From the NCBI RefSeq assembly GCF_014697625.1, contig NZ_JACJSG010000037.1, forward strand, positions 1-64,000: a stretch of 64,000 nucleotides of DNA, given 5' to 3'. The position numbers were made by a program, and so were the translations under genes. This DNA comes from Anabaena azotica FACHB-119. Its GTDB lineage: Bacteria > Cyanobacteriota > Cyanobacteriia > Cyanobacteriales > Nostocaceae. Shown here piece after piece: positions 47,446 to 56,010 of this stretch. How positions within the stretch are numbered: position 1 is the first letter of the stretch; each line of letters opens with the position of its first letter. The notes below the pieces were generated by a model. It saw only the letters and a program-made list of their open reading frames with translations, was not told the origin of the DNA and did no database searches.

Positions 47446-48414
47446 CTATACACTTGAGAAATACCATTGCTCAATCTGTTGCCGCACAGATTGAGCGGAA
47501 ATATGCAAAGCTTTGATTTCACTTTCACTAAGATTTAATTCTAAGATACTTTCAATTCCGCTTAATCCTAGCCTACAAGGAACACCAATCACCACATCAT
47601 CTAAACCATATTCACCTTGCAGATATGCAGCTACAGGTAATAGGCGCGACTGATTCAACAAAATCGATTCTACCATCACACTTGTAGCCGATGCAGGGGC
47701 AAAAAATGCACCACCAGTCTGAATTAACTTGACAATTTCCGCGCCACCATTACGGGTTCTTTCTACCAAGCGTTCGATTGTCGCTGGATCTAACAATTCT
47801 GTGATGGGGACACCGTTAACTGTGGCGTAACCAGACAAGGGAACCATCAAATCTCCGTGGCTTCCCAACACCATCGCCTTGACATCCGCAGGTAATACCC
47901 CTAATTCTAAAGCAATAAAAGTTGCAAACCTAGCTGAGTCTAACACCCCAGCCATACCCATGATGCGATCGCGCTTGATACCTGTAGCTTGCCAAGCTAA
48001 ATAAGTCATCACATCTAAAGGATTGGTGACTACGATAAAAATAGCATGAGGGGAGTAGGCGATCGCTTGCTTTGCTGCTTCAACAACAATTTTGGCATTA
48101 ACCTTCAGCAAATCATCCCGACTCATTCCTGGCTTGCGCGGAAACCCGGCTGTCATCACCACAATTTGCGAATTAGATGTGTCAGCATAATTATTTGTGC
48201 CGATAATCTGACGATTATGCAGTTCTAAACCCCTAGCTTCTAATAAATCTAGTGCTAATCCTTGAGGCATACCCTCAACAATATCTAATAACACCACATC
48301 AGCCAGATTTTTTTCAGCAATTCTTTGAGCTAAAGTGCTACCAACCCTACCAGCACCGATAATAGCGACACGGGGTAGAGGAAGAGGAATTGGGGAGTCA
48401 AGGGGAGTAGACAT
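47446..48414 (-). CDS. mdh: Malate dehydrogenase (LDH-like type)
   Basis: The 322-residue enzyme interconverts malate and oxaloacetate with NAD. It has the nucleotide loop IIGAGRVGSTLAQRI, then LDIVEGMPQG and AGFPRKPGMSRDDLL. An Arg in the substrate loop favours malate over lactate dehydrogenase, where Gln is usual. VVTNPLDVMTY and the catalytic His in LGSHGDLMVPL are also present. Convergent with the CPBP gene; 43 bp separate them. Confidence 0.92.
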   Translation of the reverse strand: MSTPLDSPIPLPLPRVAIIGAGRVGSTLAQRIAEKNLADVVLLDIVEGMPQGLALDLLEARGLELHNRQIIGTNNYADTSNSQIVVMTAGFPRKPGMSRDDLLKVNAKIVVEAAKQAIAYSPHAIFIVVTNPLDVMTYLAWQATGIKRDRIMGMAGVLDSARFATFIALELGVLPADVKAMVLGSHGDLMVPLSGYATVNGVPITELLDPATIERLVERTRNGGAEIVKLIQTGGAFFAPASATSVMVESILLNQSRLLPVAAYLQGEYGLDDVVIGVPCRLGLSGIESILELNLSESEIKALHISAQSVRQQIEQWYFSSV

Positions 48415-48557
48415 AAATTTGGGTAGAACTGCATCTTCACACCCACCTTAACAACTCAGATTCATTTGTGATTTGTAATTCGTAATTTGTAATTCATGAT
48501 GGCGTGAGTCAGCTAAAACCTATACCCCACTCCCCACTCCCTATTCCCCACTTTAAT

Positions 48558-48706
48558 AGGACTTACGCATGAAAACGAAAAATCAAGGGTTTGGACAAGG
48601 GTATAGGGGTATAGGGGTGTAGGGGGGTAAGCCTTCAAAACCTACACCCTTACACCCTTACACCCTTACACCCAGTCTTAACAAATAACATTGGTGCGTA
48701 AGTCCT
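48558..48706. repeat. MITE-like element, family A, adjoining the ndhO stop codon
   Basis: A 149-bp element with 12-bp terminal inverted repeats AGGACTTACGCA / TGCGTAAGTCCT, and inner GTATAGGG / ACACCCTT tandem units. It ends two bases before the ndhO stop codon (48709-48711, minus strand), so the ndhO transcript must read straight into it. Confidence 0.8.
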
Positions 48707-48708
48707 GT

Positions 48709-48921
48709 TTAAAATGATTCTAGCTGATCCAACCGTAACCAAATATTCGGTGTTGGTACTTGTCCAAACATTACCAGCGCGTAATCACCTTTGATATCTA
48801 CAACTTCACCCTTAGTTTCAAACAAGTAAGCAGGAAAGCGAGTATCACTGGCTTTTGCTTCTACACTATTTTCCAGCTTCTCGCGGACAGCGCGAACCAT
48901 ATCTCCTTTTTTAACTGGCAT
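48709..48921 (-). CDS. ndhO: NAD(P)H-quinone oxidoreductase subunit O
   Basis: The 70-residue NDH-1 accessory subunit is found in cyanobacteria and chloroplasts. It reads [20 protein letters not shown], then [20 protein letters not shown] and [12 protein letters not shown]. It sits on the cytoplasmic arm of thylakoid NDH-1, which drives cyclic electron flow and respiration. Full length. A repeat element starts two bases after the stop. Confidence 0.95.
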   Translation of the reverse strand: MPVKKGDMVRAVREKLENSVEAKASDTRFPAYLFETKGEVVDIKGDYALVMFGQVPTPNIWLRLDQLESF

Positions 48922-49015
48922 AAGTCCCCTCTATTTTTTTACATTGCTTCATAGAGGATTTTAGCTTGCAGCCGAGTACAAAAGTTCATCTTACTTGGGG
49001 TTTAATGGGTATAGC

Positions 49016-49044
49016 AGGGGATAGGGGATAGGGGACAGGGGACA
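49016..49044. repeat. STRR, unit AGGGGAT/AGGGGAC
   Basis: Four tandem heptamers between ndhO and mutM. Confidence 0.7.
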
Positions 49045-49155
49045 GCCATACAAACCTTGTATTGTCGAGGTTTTATGATTGGTTTCCGTCCTAATCTATC
49101 TAACGACAGCTATATCAATATTTTCAATAGAAACAATCATGTTTCCCCTAAACCC

Positions 49156-49989
49156 CTATCTTTGGCACTTTAGGCAAAAATGACTCGATCTTCCACCTAA
49201 CTTAATGCGTTGAATGACATCGCCACAAACTTTACATGGTTCTCCCGCACGGTTGTATACCCAGGCGACACCACCATAATTACCATTCACGCCCTGAACA
49301 TTGAGGAAATTACTAAAAGTTGTACCTCCAGCCTCAATACTGGTTTCTAGCACTTGAATAATCGCCTGTCGCAACAGTTCAATTTGCTTTGGCTTGACAT
49401 CTGTACACAAAGTTTCTGGTAACACACCACTTTTAAACAGCGCTTCATCAGCGTAGATATTACCTAACCCCGCTACAACCGACTGATCTAATAGCGCTGT
49501 TTTGATAGGACGACGACGATTGTGCAGCTTATCAGCCAGATATTCAACAGTAAACTCAGGTGAAAAGGGATCTACGGCAAGTTTACCTAAACCAGTAATC
49601 ACGCTTTCAACAGCCATTTCTGGGGGAACCCACCACATCTGACCGAAAGTTCGCTGATCAACAAACCGCAATTCCTGCTGATCCTCAAAAAATATTCTCA
49701 CCCTTGTATGTTTGTGTAAAGGTTCCCCTTGGTTTAGCCAGAGTAATTGACCAGTCATCCTCAGATGCACACCCAGCCAACCGACGGGAGACAGTTCAGC
49801 CAGGAGATACTTACCGCGACGATGCCAAGAATTAATAGCACTTCCGGTAATACCGTTAACAAATTCACCGACAGAAAAAGGGTGGGCAATGGTGCGATGA
49901 AGCAACACATCTCCACCCGTAATTTTTTGGTTCAGGGTCAGTTGATTTAAACCCCGTCGGACTGTTTCAACTTCAGGCAATTCAGGCAT
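49156..49989 (-). CDS. mutM: Formamidopyrimidine-DNA glycosylase
   Basis: This 277-residue base-excision repair enzyme removes 8-oxoguanine and opened purines. Pro2-Glu3 (MPELPEVETVRRGL) are the catalytic N-terminus. Lys in RRGKYLLAEL and the H2TH region LDQSVVAGLGNIYADEALF follow. The C-terminal zinc finger is CKVCGDVIQRIKLGGRSSHF then CLKC. It is downstream of psaE on the same strand, with a structured 240-bp spacer. Confidence 0.95.
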   Translation of the reverse strand: MPELPEVETVRRGLNQLTLNQKITGGDVLLHRTIAHPFSVGEFVNGITGSAINSWHRRGKYLLAELSPVGWLGVHLRMTGQLLWLNQGEPLHKHTRVRIFFEDQQELRFVDQRTFGQMWWVPPEMAVESVITGLGKLAVDPFSPEFTVEYLADKLHNRRRPIKTALLDQSVVAGLGNIYADEALFKSGVLPETLCTDVKPKQIELLRQAIIQVLETSIEAGGTTFSNFLNVQGVNGNYGGVAWVYNRAGEPCKVCGDVIQRIKLGGRSSHFCLKCQR

Positions 49990-50039
49990 TTAAGCTGATT
50001 AAGCAAGCAATGGGAATATTTTTGGGAAATCAAAAACGA

Positions 50040-50126
50040 GAAAGGGTTATAGACACCCTAAATTTTGGTTGCACTACTCCCTGGAAACCGTAAATACCCG
50101 CATGGCGGTCTTCAGACGGTAGGGTA
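50040..50126 (-). ncRNA. Candidate structured RNA between psaE and mutM
   Basis: The spacer folds into a compact nested hairpin. ACCGT (50087-50091) pairs with ACGGT (50116-50120), extended by CCCT/AGGG across a 4-nt bulge, and an inner ACCCGC/GCGGT stem. On the minus strand it is followed by AGGGT-GTCTATA-ACCCT and a T-rich run, a weak terminator. It could be a small RNA, the psaE 3' UTR, or a mutM leader. No known family is recognised. Confidence 0.4.
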
Positions 50127-50229
50127 GGCTGGGATGAAGAATGAAAAATTAAATATTTCAGACTTCGTATCTATAATTTGACCTTTCTCTCCATCATCCC
50201 ATTAAATAATCCCTTTGAAGCTGGGCTAC

Positions 50230-50445
50230 TTATTTTTTAGCAGCCTTAGCCTTGGGTGCTTCAACTTCGATTAATTCATCTACCGCAAAGTTGTTGGTGT
50301 TGACACCCGCGTAGTTGACTTTATCAAAGCGGACAATTACTGGGTATTTGATGCCACTTTGGTCAACAGAAGCCACAGTTCCGACATCTTGGAACCAGTA
50401 GGATTCTGGGCGGAGAACACGTACTTTAGAACCACGTTGAACCAT
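50230..50445 (-). CDS. psaE: Photosystem I reaction centre subunit IV
   Basis: This 71-residue SH3-like stromal-side subunit of photosystem I helps dock ferredoxin and supports cyclic flow. It reads [20 protein letters not shown], then [20 protein letters not shown] and a basic Ala/Lys tail. Full length. The start follows GGGAAG. The upstream 370 bp hold STRRs and no clear RpaB (HLR1) repeats. Confidence 0.97.
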   Translation of the reverse strand: MVQRGSKVRVLRPESYWFQDVGTVASVDQSGIKYPVIVRFDKVNYAGVNTNNFAVDELIEVEAPKAKAAKK

Positions 50446-50545
50446 GAGTATCTTCCCTTTTAGTTATCAATCGCCAAATATATAGGGCTATTTGTTTTCA
50501 CTCTACATCTTGAAGGTCATTACTAGAGGTTTTGTTAAGTTATTT

Positions 50546-50640
<95 letters not shown>

Positions 50641-50813
50641 TCATCTCCCTCATCTCCCTATTCCCCTCCTGGGAGGGGTTAGGGGTGGGTTACTCCCTCA
50701 TCTCCCCCAATCCCCAGTCCCCAGTCCCCAATCCCTAATAGGGGGTCACACCCCCCTTGACGGAGGTTCAGCGATCGCATAACTTCGTTCGCAAATACTT
50801 CTTTAGAAAAAAA

Positions 50814-51398
50814 TTATGTTTTGCTTAAAACAAACACGCTACCCTCGTTACCCCTGCCAATCCGCAAATCTTGATCTAGGTAGGTGATATCTAGCCATCC
50901 CTGTTGGGTATCACCTTTTATAGGTACATCTAGGGCTGTGAATTTTTTACCGGCTTCAATTTGTTGGATAAAATCTTCAGGGGAACTGTACCCAATTAAT
51001 CGTTGTACCCCGACGATGGAACGTTTAAATGTTACTTGGACTCGTCGTTCGGAAACTGGCACAAATTTAGCAGCTACACTAACTAATCCTTCGAGATAAG
51101 GTAAGCCGTAAATCTCTGCTATGTTGTAAACGCTGGTAGTTTCTACCCGAATACATTGATAAATTTGTCCCAGTTTATATACAGGAACGCGATCTAGGTT
51201 CAAAAGAGCTTTACTTGTGGTATAAAGTAATCGCCAATTGCCTTCTAGTAAGTCGGCGGCTTCTACAGGACGCGCTGTAGGATTGAGGTCTTCTAATGCG
51301 GCGATCGCTTCTGAGATAGACTGTTTTTGCTGTTCACTGGCTAACAAACCGCGATTTGTGCCAGCGATCGCATTTAATAAAGCTGTTTTTTCTGACAT
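50814..51398 (-). CDS. PAP/fibrillin (plastid-lipid-associated) family protein
   Basis: The 194-residue protein from ATG at 51398 (MSEKTALLNAIAGTNRGLLA) has the family pattern ALEDLNPTARPVEAADLLEG, NWRLLYTTSKALLNLDRVPV and a C-terminal DLRIGRGNEGSVFVL. Fibrillins are lipocalin-like lipid-binding proteins tied to thylakoids and photoprotection in cyanobacteria and plastids. ATG 51413 is also in frame but adds only MREWV. Confidence 0.85.
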   Translation of the reverse strand: MSEKTALLNAIAGTNRGLLASEQQKQSISEAIAALEDLNPTARPVEAADLLEGNWRLLYTTSKALLNLDRVPVYKLGQIYQCIRVETTSVYNIAEIYGLPYLEGLVSVAAKFVPVSERRVQVTFKRSIVGVQRLIGYSSPEDFIQQIEAGKKFTALDVPIKGDTQQGWLDITYLDQDLRIGRGNEGSVFVLSKT

Positions 51399-51640
51399 CA
51401 CCCATTCCCTCAATAATCATCACAATTAAACTCACATTAAATCGATATTAATGTCTTATATATGGAGGTAGAAAATAACTCAGAATCTATTCCTAATTGG
51501 TTTATCTTTATTAAAGAAATTATTTTTATCAACTTGCGGATTTATTTGCCTAAGAGTTGAAGAAATAACTAAATTCTCCCGTCTCAAGTGATAGACTGCT
51601 TAATGTCTAGTTACAATAAGATTTTTCTGCATTCATCGAT

Positions 51641-51877
51641 ATGTTGAACTCTCCTTTACGTGAAGAACCTCGTAATCAACGCGCTGCTGTCATCCCCCTA
51701 AAGCAAGAATCTTCTCTATTAGATTGGTTGCAAGCTAATGGTCGTCTGATTGCGCGTGACGTTCATGAACCTGATTTCTCTGATGAAGAAGAGGAAATTT
51801 CCGAGTTCCTTGGCGGCGAAGATGGCATTGACTACTTGGATGATGATGATGACGATATCACCATAGATGAAGATTAG
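51641..51877 (+). CDS. Small acidic DUF3134-like protein
   Basis: The 78-residue protein has a conserved N-terminal part (LREEPRNQRAAVIPLKQESS, then LLDWLQANGRLIARD) and a very acidic tail (DDDDDDITIDED). It matches the small cyanobacterial family I know as DUF3134, function unknown. It lies 77 bp upstream of mraY on the same strand and could be co-transcribed. Confidence 0.75.
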   Translation: MLNSPLREEPRNQRAAVIPLKQESSLLDWLQANGRLIARDVHEPDFSDEEEEISEFLGGEDGIDYLDDDDDDITIDED

Positions 51878-51954
51878 TCTTTTGAGACAGGGATTTTGTA
51901 ACACAGAGTCCTTATAATTCAATGTATTTAAGTGTGGAGTGAAGGGAAACATTT

Positions 51955-53064
51955 GTGGACGCTAAACTATCGCCTAATCAAGGATTAAACATTTCTGGTA
52001 TAGGTCTAGCTTCTTCCCTAGCCACCGGGCTAGGCATAGTAGCTATAATTTTGGATTGGTTGGCAAACAGAACACCTTGGCAAAGTACATCACTTACCTT
52101 GCCATTGTTACTGTGCGCTATCACCTCAGCAGTTGCAGGTAACTTTGTTATACCTGTACTGCAAGCCCTCAAAACTGGGCAAATCATTCGTGAAGATGGC
52201 CCTCAAGCCCATTTGAAAAAAGCCGGTACTCCCACAATGGGCGGGATATTTTTTATTCCCGTAGCTGTGGTGGCTGCTTGTATATTGTCTAACTTTGCGA
52301 CAGAAGTCCTCGCTGTCTCCGCCCTCACCCTCAGCTATGGGTTGATTGGTTGGATTGACGATTGGCAAATTCTCCGCCGCAAATCAAACAAGGGAATCTC
52401 CCCTCGGATGAAACTGGCTTTGCAAATCGGTTTTGCGGCAGCCTTCTGTGTATGGTTAATGTTTAATCAACCTGCTAATATTACTAGTATTGCTTTACCC
52501 TGGGTGAGCTTTGCCATACCCTTGGGTTTATTATTCTGGCCTTTGGCTGGCTTTGTCCTCGTGGCAGAGAGTAATGCAACTAATTTAACTGATGGTATTG
52601 ATGGTTTGGCTGGCGGAACTGTAGCGATCGCCTTACTCGCATTAGGTGCTATAGTTGCCCCAACAGCCCCCGGATTAATGATTTTCTGTGCAGCCTTAAG
52701 CGGTAGTTGCTTGGGTTTCTTAGCCCACAACCGCAACCCAGCTAGAGTATTCATGGGTGATACAGGTTCCCTCGCCTTGGGCGGCGCTTTAGCAGCTGTG
52801 GCTTTGTTGAGTAACAGTTTGGTAGCCTTGTTTATCCTCAGTGGTATTTTCTTTGTAGAAACCCTGTCTGTGATGGCACAGGTAACTTACTACAAAGCAA
52901 CTAAAGGCCCCGATGGTAAAGGTAAGCGTTTATTCAAAATGGCTCCTTTACACCACCACCTAGAATTATCAGGCTGGTCAGAATTGCAAGTAGTGGGTAC
53001 ATTTTATGCGATCGCTGCCATCTTAGCTGGTTTTTGTTTGGCGATCGCCTCCGGTGGAGCCTAG
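51955..53064 (+). CDS. mraY: Phospho-N-acetylmuramoyl-pentapeptide transferase
   Basis: This 369-residue membrane enzyme makes lipid I from UDP-MurNAc-pentapeptide and undecaprenyl phosphate. It has about ten spans and the motifs KKAGTPTMGGIFFIP, DDWQILRRKSNKG, ESNATNLTDGIDGLAGG, MGDTGSLALGG and PLHHHLELSGW with catalytic Asp residues. The start is GTG 51955 after GAAGGGAAA. A terminator follows. Confidence 0.96.
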   Translation: MDAKLSPNQGLNISGIGLASSLATGLGIVAIILDWLANRTPWQSTSLTLPLLLCAITSAVAGNFVIPVLQALKTGQIIREDGPQAHLKKAGTPTMGGIFFIPVAVVAACILSNFATEVLAVSALTLSYGLIGWIDDWQILRRKSNKGISPRMKLALQIGFAAAFCVWLMFNQPANITSIALPWVSFAIPLGLLFWPLAGFVLVAESNATNLTDGIDGLAGGTVAIALLALGAIVAPTAPGLMIFCAALSGSCLGFLAHNRNPARVFMGDTGSLALGGALAAVALLSNSLVALFILSGIFFVETLSVMAQVTYYKATKGPDGKGKRLFKMAPLHHHLELSGWSELQVVGTFYAIAAILAGFCLAIASGGA

Positions 53065-53114
53065 CCCATCGCACCATTCTAACTATTCCTGACAATTTAT
53101 CATCAAAATCAGCC

Positions 53115-53147
53115 AACCCCCTGTATATGCAGAGGGTTATTTTTTTA
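53115..53147 (+). terminator. Intrinsic terminator after mraY
   Basis: Stem AACCCCCTG / CAGAGGGTT (one mismatch) followed by ATTTTTTT. Confidence 0.75.
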
Positions 53148-53195
53148 GTGCTGAGTAGAAAGTAGGGACTGGGTATTGGGGACTGGGTATTCTGA

Positions 53196-53333
53196 CAGGT
53201 GTAGGTTTTTTATTGGTGTTCCAAAAACCTTGGTTTGGGGTGTAAGGGTGTAGGGTGTAGGGGTGGATGAAACAATGATTTTCTCCTTAGTTTTATAGTC
53301 CTTACTCACTCCTATATTAAAAACCTACACTTG
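53196..53333. repeat. MITE-like element, family E (TIR CAGGTGTAGGTTTTT)
   Basis: Left end CAGGTGTAGGTTTTTTATT (53196-53214) pairs imperfectly with ATTAAAAACCTACACTTG (53316-53333). GACTGGGTATT occurs on both sides (before 53192 and after 53337), which could be a copied STRR target. Non-coding. GGGGACT units continue to about 53376. Confidence 0.6.
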
Positions 53334-53531
53334 TGAGGACTGGGTATTGGGGACTGGGGACTGGGGACTGGGGACAAGGAATAATTAATTACTACCTCAT
53401 CTCCCTCATCTCCCCTAACCCCTCCTGGGAGGGGTTAGGGGTGGGTTACTCGCTCATTCAAACGGAATATATCTGATAAATGTTGTAGTCATAGAAGCAA
53501 TAAACTAACTACTGCATTTAATTAGGAAGCA

Positions 53532-53969
53532 ATGAAGACACAAATTTCGTCAATATTTGTAGCTGGACTTACTACAACTTTAATGCTGAGTAATCCCAGC
53601 AACGCTAACACAACAAGCCAATCTTTTGATAATAATTTTTTAATTTCTCAAGCGACTAACAGAGGCGGTGAAGAATTAATTGTTAATGGTACAGAACCAT
53701 TTTGGAGCATCACAATTAGCCGGAAAGGAATAGTCTACTCCACTCCAGAGTCTCGTCAAAACTTTCCTTATGTTACACCCATAGCAGCATCAGGACGACC
53801 AGCAGATTTAGTTAGGGTTTATCGTTTGAGAGCCAGCAACAACGTAACCAGCACACTAGTAATCAGAAAAGGTTCCTGTAGTGATGGTATGTCTGATATC
53901 AAATATCCCTACTCCGCCGTATACATTTCCGGTAATAGGGTCTTAGAAGGTTGTGCTAGAGCAAAATAA
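53532..53969 (+). CDS. Secreted protein with GTEPFW motif, unknown function
   Basis: The 145-residue protein has a signal peptide (MKTQISSIFVAGLTTTLMLS, cleavage near SNA-NT). The mature domain carries EELIVNGTEPFWSITISRKG and an end with two cysteines (KGSCSDGM, EGCARAK) that could pair. The GTEPFW motif is shared with COG3650-like periplasmic/lipoprotein domains of unknown role. RBS AGGAAGC precedes the ATG. Confidence 0.7.
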   Translation: MKTQISSIFVAGLTTTLMLSNPSNANTTSQSFDNNFLISQATNRGGEELIVNGTEPFWSITISRKGIVYSTPESRQNFPYVTPIAASGRPADLVRVYRLRASNNVTSTLVIRKGSCSDGMSDIKYPYSAVYISGNRVLEGCARAK

Positions 53970-54321
53970 TGTAATCTTCGTTTGTTGTGGGATTTTGTCA
54001 TCTAGATGATAACAATCCAACCTCTAGCCGATAAAATCTTTATGGCAAGCACCTTAAGCGCCTGTCCCCTGTCCCCTGTCCCCTGTCTCCTGCTGTTTTT
54101 GAAATTTGGTAATAGGTCATAGGTAATTCACAAGAAAACCTTACTAATTACCTATTCCCCATCACCGTTTTCAATAGATAACTAGCAACTTACATCTATC
54201 TTTAGAAGTAGCGCATTTCCCAAAATCTCCGCCATTTTGGCGCTTGACCATTGCAAATAATATGCTATGATCATCTGCGTGATTGAGCAAATAGCCTCTA
54301 CTACTGGCTTTTTAGCAGGCT

Positions 54322-54564
54322 TTAGTAGTAATCAGGTTGTGGCTCTGTCTTAAGAAAGTTTGAAGCATCGTATAAGTAGCGGCTAGCTTCCTCCTCTAAA
54401 CGATGAATCAGATAAGGTTCAATAACGTTACTGTGTCGCAGTGCGGCTAGATACCCGTCCAAATACATCCGCATTTCTTCCGTGCGATAACCGCGATTCC
54501 ACAACTCGACGAAGGCGTCGGTAATTCGTTGGTAATAGCGGATTGTTTGTGTGTCTTGGAGCAT
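54322..54564 (-). CDS. Small conserved cyanobacterial protein (DUF6761-like)
   Basis: The 80-residue helical protein reads MLQDTQTIRYYQRITDAFVE, LWNRGYRTEEMRMYLDGYLA and RLEEEASRYLYDASNF. Its aromatic, charged helices resemble a small cyanobacteria-specific family that I associate with DUF6761. Function unknown. It is a single gene. The spacer 53970-54321 has an STRR (54060-54091) and nothing else clear. Confidence 0.7.
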   Translation of the reverse strand: MLQDTQTIRYYQRITDAFVELWNRGYRTEEMRMYLDGYLAALRHSNVIEPYLIHRLEEEASRYLYDASNFLKTEPQPDYY

Positions 54565-54847
54565 AACTGCTGATTGATCTCTTTGGAATGAGAATTGTAA
54601 ATGATTCAGGCTGAAATGTGAAGGGTGATTTCTGCTTCAATTTCAGATGCAATTCTGTTTGGTCACTTGTGATGCTTTCTCCAGCAGCTACAATACAGTT
54701 AGATTTTATTCCAGAAAACTTGTAATTAGTATCAGTCGTTAGGGTATTTTTATACTTTTGGTAAATAATGGCTTAACTGGGTGACAAAGATGCAGCCTTT
54801 GACTGAATTACAAGCAGGTTTAGGGAAATATAAATCTACTACGTCTT

Positions 54848-54870
54848 TGTGCTGATGCTGTATCAGCACA
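54848..54870. promoter_or_regulatory. Perfect 9-bp inverted repeat upstream of the response regulator gene
   Basis: TGTGCTGAT-GCTGT-ATCAGCACA, about 230 bp upstream of the regulator start. It may be an operator or a leader hairpin. The remaining 54565-55101 spacer has no gene. Confidence 0.5.
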
Positions 54871-55101
54871 TGGCTTGATTCTAAAGGTTAAATCAATTAG
54901 CTAAAACAACTTTAAAGAAAGTATAACAAAAATTTAAGAATAATATCAATTAAAGGCTAGGCAAGGCATAAACTCTACATTTTGCAAACATCAGTTATAG
55001 AAAAACGTAAAGGTAAATGCACCTGGAGTAACAAAGACTACAAAACCTTGAGCATGGGCTTGTTACTTTGAAATTCATCGACGCTAAGGGGTCTTGCCGC
55101 C

Positions 55102-55872
55102 GTGGGTTCGGTTTGTATTGAAATCGTTGAGGGGAATCCCCATCTAAGGTCGTTGCTGGGTTGGCACTTGCAACAATTGGAATATCGTGTCCATCAAGCC
55201 GCCAGCATATATCAAGCAAGGGAAGCCTTCTTGAGCCATCAGCCAACGCTAGTCATTTTGGATGCTGATTTACCAGATGGTGACGGTATTGAATTTTGCC
55301 GTTGGCTGCATCGTCAGCAACAGCCGCTAATTCTCATGTTATCCGCCCGGACTAATGAGGCGGATATTGTTGCTGGTTTGAAAGCAGGAGCTGATGATTA
55401 CTTGAGCAAACCTTTTGGGATGCAAGAGTTCTTAGCTAGGGTAGAGGCACTAATTCGCCGTAAGCGTACACCTACCGCACCTGCATATCTGGATTATGGG
55501 ACGTTGCAAATTGATTTAGTCCAGCGCCGTGTAAGATTCCAAGGGGAGTTTATCGACCTCACCCCGCAGGAATTTAGTTTACTGTACGTTTTGGCGCAAG
55601 CTGGGGGAGTACCTCTAAGCCGCTCTGAATTGCTGCGTCGCGCTTGGCCTGATGCGATTGATAATCCCCGTACTATTGACACTCATGTTTTATCTTTACG
55701 CAAGAAGGTAGAACTTGATCCCCGCCAACCCAGCCTCATTCAAACTATCCGTAATGTTGGATACCGATTTAACATGGAAATTTTGAATGCTAATGTTCCA
55801 CAAACACAAGCAAAGTTAACAAAAGAGAGATTTAGCAATCCACGCACAACGCTGAGTGGGCAGAGAGTTTAG
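55102..55872 (+). CDS. nrrA: OmpR-type response regulator, probably NrrA/Rre37
   Basis: This 256-residue regulator has a receiver domain (about residues 4-118) with phospho-acceptor Asp54 (VILDADLPDGDG), Ser81 and Lys103 (LSKPFG). A winged-helix DNA-binding domain follows (about 128-228; LTPQEFSLLYVLAQ, TIDTHVLSLRKKVE, TIRNVGYRF). The usual acidic pair is reduced to Glu10-Gly11. From memory, sequence and surroundings fit NrrA of Nostoc PCC 7120, which responds to nitrogen step-down and controls glycogen breakdown and heterocyst genes. No histidine kinase is adjacent. The symbol is less certain than the family. Confidence 0.75.
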   Translation: MGSVCIEIVEGNPHLRSLLGWHLQQLEYRVHQAASIYQAREAFLSHQPTLVILDADLPDGDGIEFCRWLHRQQQPLILMLSARTNEADIVAGLKAGADDYLSKPFGMQEFLARVEALIRRKRTPTAPAYLDYGTLQIDLVQRRVRFQGEFIDLTPQEFSLLYVLAQAGGVPLSRSELLRRAWPDAIDNPRTIDTHVLSLRKKVELDPRQPSLIQTIRNVGYRFNMEILNANVPQTQAKLTKERFSNPRTTLSGQRV

Positions 55873-55959
55873 AGGAGATGAGGGAGTAACCCACCCCTAA
55901 CCCCTCCCAAGAGGGGAAAAAGGAGCAGAGGAGCAGGAGAGGAAAATTAATCATAACTG

Positions 55960-56010
55960 CTAACTGTCAACTGTCAATTGTCAACTGATAACTGATAACT
56001 GATAACTGAC
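55960..56010. repeat. STRR, units CAACTGT and TAACTGA
   Basis: Tandem CAACTGT then ATAACTG units abut the stop codon of the ABC ATPase gene. Confidence 0.75.

Noticed and set aside
54729-54742. GTATCAGTCGTTAG as an NtcA site before nrrA
   Set aside because: One base off GTA-N8-TAC, and no properly spaced -10 box follows; too weak to call.
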